Origin: an uncultured Bacteroidales bacterium
GTDB lineage: Bacteria; Bacteroidota; Bacteroidia; Bacteroidales; UBA932
Assembly (NCBI GenBank): GCA_934695325.1
Contig: CAKUVD010000008.1
Span: 81,703 to 145,702 of the forward strand
DNA length: 64,000 nucleotides
Reading direction: 5' to 3'
Positions 63,870 through 64,000 of the stretch are shown here, piece after piece. The position numbers were made by a program, and so were the translations under genes. Position 1 is the stretch's first letter. Each line of letters starts with the position of its first letter. The notes under the pieces were generated by a model. The model made no database searches. It worked only from the letters and a program-made list of their open reading frames with translations, and was not told the DNA's origin.

Positions 63870-64000
63870 CAGTCCGTTTGAGAAACAACGATATTTCAAG
63901 TGTCAGAAACACTGCAAACGGACAAGATCATTGACAACGTTGAGAGAGAATAAGAGGTAAAGATAGAAAGAAAATCAGTTTGTAGTTTGTAGAATTCGAG
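63870..64000 (+). ncRNA. Leader of a probable rRNA operon (16S gene beyond the window)
   Basis: GTCCGTTTG (63872-63880) pairs with CAAACGGAC (63915-63923), with an inner GTGT/ACAC hairpin. The following run (AAGATCATTGACAACGTTGA, then GAGAG and A-rich purines) resembles 16S precursor leaders of Bacteroidales. There is no open reading frame and the window ends inside the leader. It also carries a CATTGAC heptamer (63929-63935). Confidence 0.65.

Larger units (their letters stand above)
564..63935. repeat. Dispersed GTCAATG/CATTGAC heptamer family
   Basis: Hand count on the plus strand: 50 GTCAATG and 39 CATTGAC. The preceding base of GTCAATG is mostly G or T and, counting both orientations, the following base is C in 44 and T in 24 of 89, giving K-GTCAATG-Y. 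Examples: 564, 627, 797, 2783, 3652, 4696, 12070, 12078, 22095, 28022, 28034, 28501, 28507, 36323, 36362, 47997, 48054, 52876, 59155, 62768, 63929. At least three lie outside genes (9900, 52972, 63929). Confidence 0.8.

Noticed and set aside
564..63935. Restriction-site explanation for the GTCAATG excess
   Set aside because: Sites cut by a resident restriction enzyme are normally avoided, not enriched, and no methylase or restriction gene is present in the window.
1..64000. CRISPR arrays, complete tRNAs, insertion sequences, prophage genes
   Set aside because: I found no regular spacer-repeat series, cloverleaf-like intergenic stretch, transposase, integrase or phage structural gene.

Overview
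The window reads as chromosome of a Bacteroidales member of the Bacteroidota with GC in the low-to-mid 50s, above typical Bacteroides. The evidence is two SusC/SusD outer-membrane uptake loci, DUF4843, PKD-like and DUF5689/BACON lipoproteins, an ECF-sigma/FecR pair, an OstA-like LPS protein, few Shine-Dalgarno sequences, and repeated TAnnTTTG -7 promoter boxes. The species cannot be named from the sequence. The right edge runs into a consensus promoter and a structured leader that look like the start of an rRNA operon.

Layout. 1-1268: tail of an ECF sigma factor and a nitroreductase. 1468-4736: a secreted histidine phosphatase and a 5'-nucleotidase-like lipoprotein. 4844-14459 (minus): a five-gene SusC-SusD-DUF4843-PKD-metalloprotease operon, probably for protein or peptide capture. 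14641-17732: a DUF5009/HGSNAT-like membrane protein, an FlK-type thioesterase and an AAA ATPase. 17733-20678: an AT-rich islet with a 47-aa peptide gene, a fimbrillin/BspA-LRR lipoprotein and an ATPase remnant, probably acquired. 20679-24851 (minus): DUF456, Xaa-Pro aminopeptidase, a short-form S-adenosylhomocysteinase, ComF. 25099-31324 (plus): a His-rich secreted protein and a CusBAC/CzcBAC-type tripartite metal efflux pump. 31487-44566 (plus): a polysaccharide-utilization-type locus in the order EEP phosphatase, ECF sigma, GH3, FecR, SusC with STN domain, SusD, BACON/DUF5689, EEP phosphatase. 44734-53693: housekeeping genes (RsgA, polyprenyl synthase, U32 protein, MATE, SGNH hydrolase, OPA transporter, MBL hydrolase, dNK). 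53786-60238: guaB, two SurA-like periplasmic isomerases and OstA. 60366-63586 (minus): PepT and an OPT oligopeptide transporter.

How it fits together. The secreted metalloprotease locus, the OPT transporter, PepT and the Xaa-Pro aminopeptidase cover peptide release, uptake and final cleavage, so peptides are likely an important nutrient. The sigma/FecR/STN-SusC set is a classic trans-envelope induction circuit, here with a GH3 glycosidase between sigma and anti-sigma. Histidine phosphatase, nucleotidase and two EEP-family proteins suggest extracellular phosphate or nucleotide scavenging, but that is inference.

The strongest unexplained signal is not a gene. The heptamer GTCAATG and its complement CATTGAC occur 89 times by hand count, against about 7-8 expected. 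They lie on both strands, in several reading frames and also between genes. The spacing, about one per 0.7 kb, is that of known DNA-uptake sequences, and comF lies in the window. The next signals are a roughly 75-bp hairpin found in the same orientation just upstream of three genes, and the small peptide gene in the AT-rich islet.
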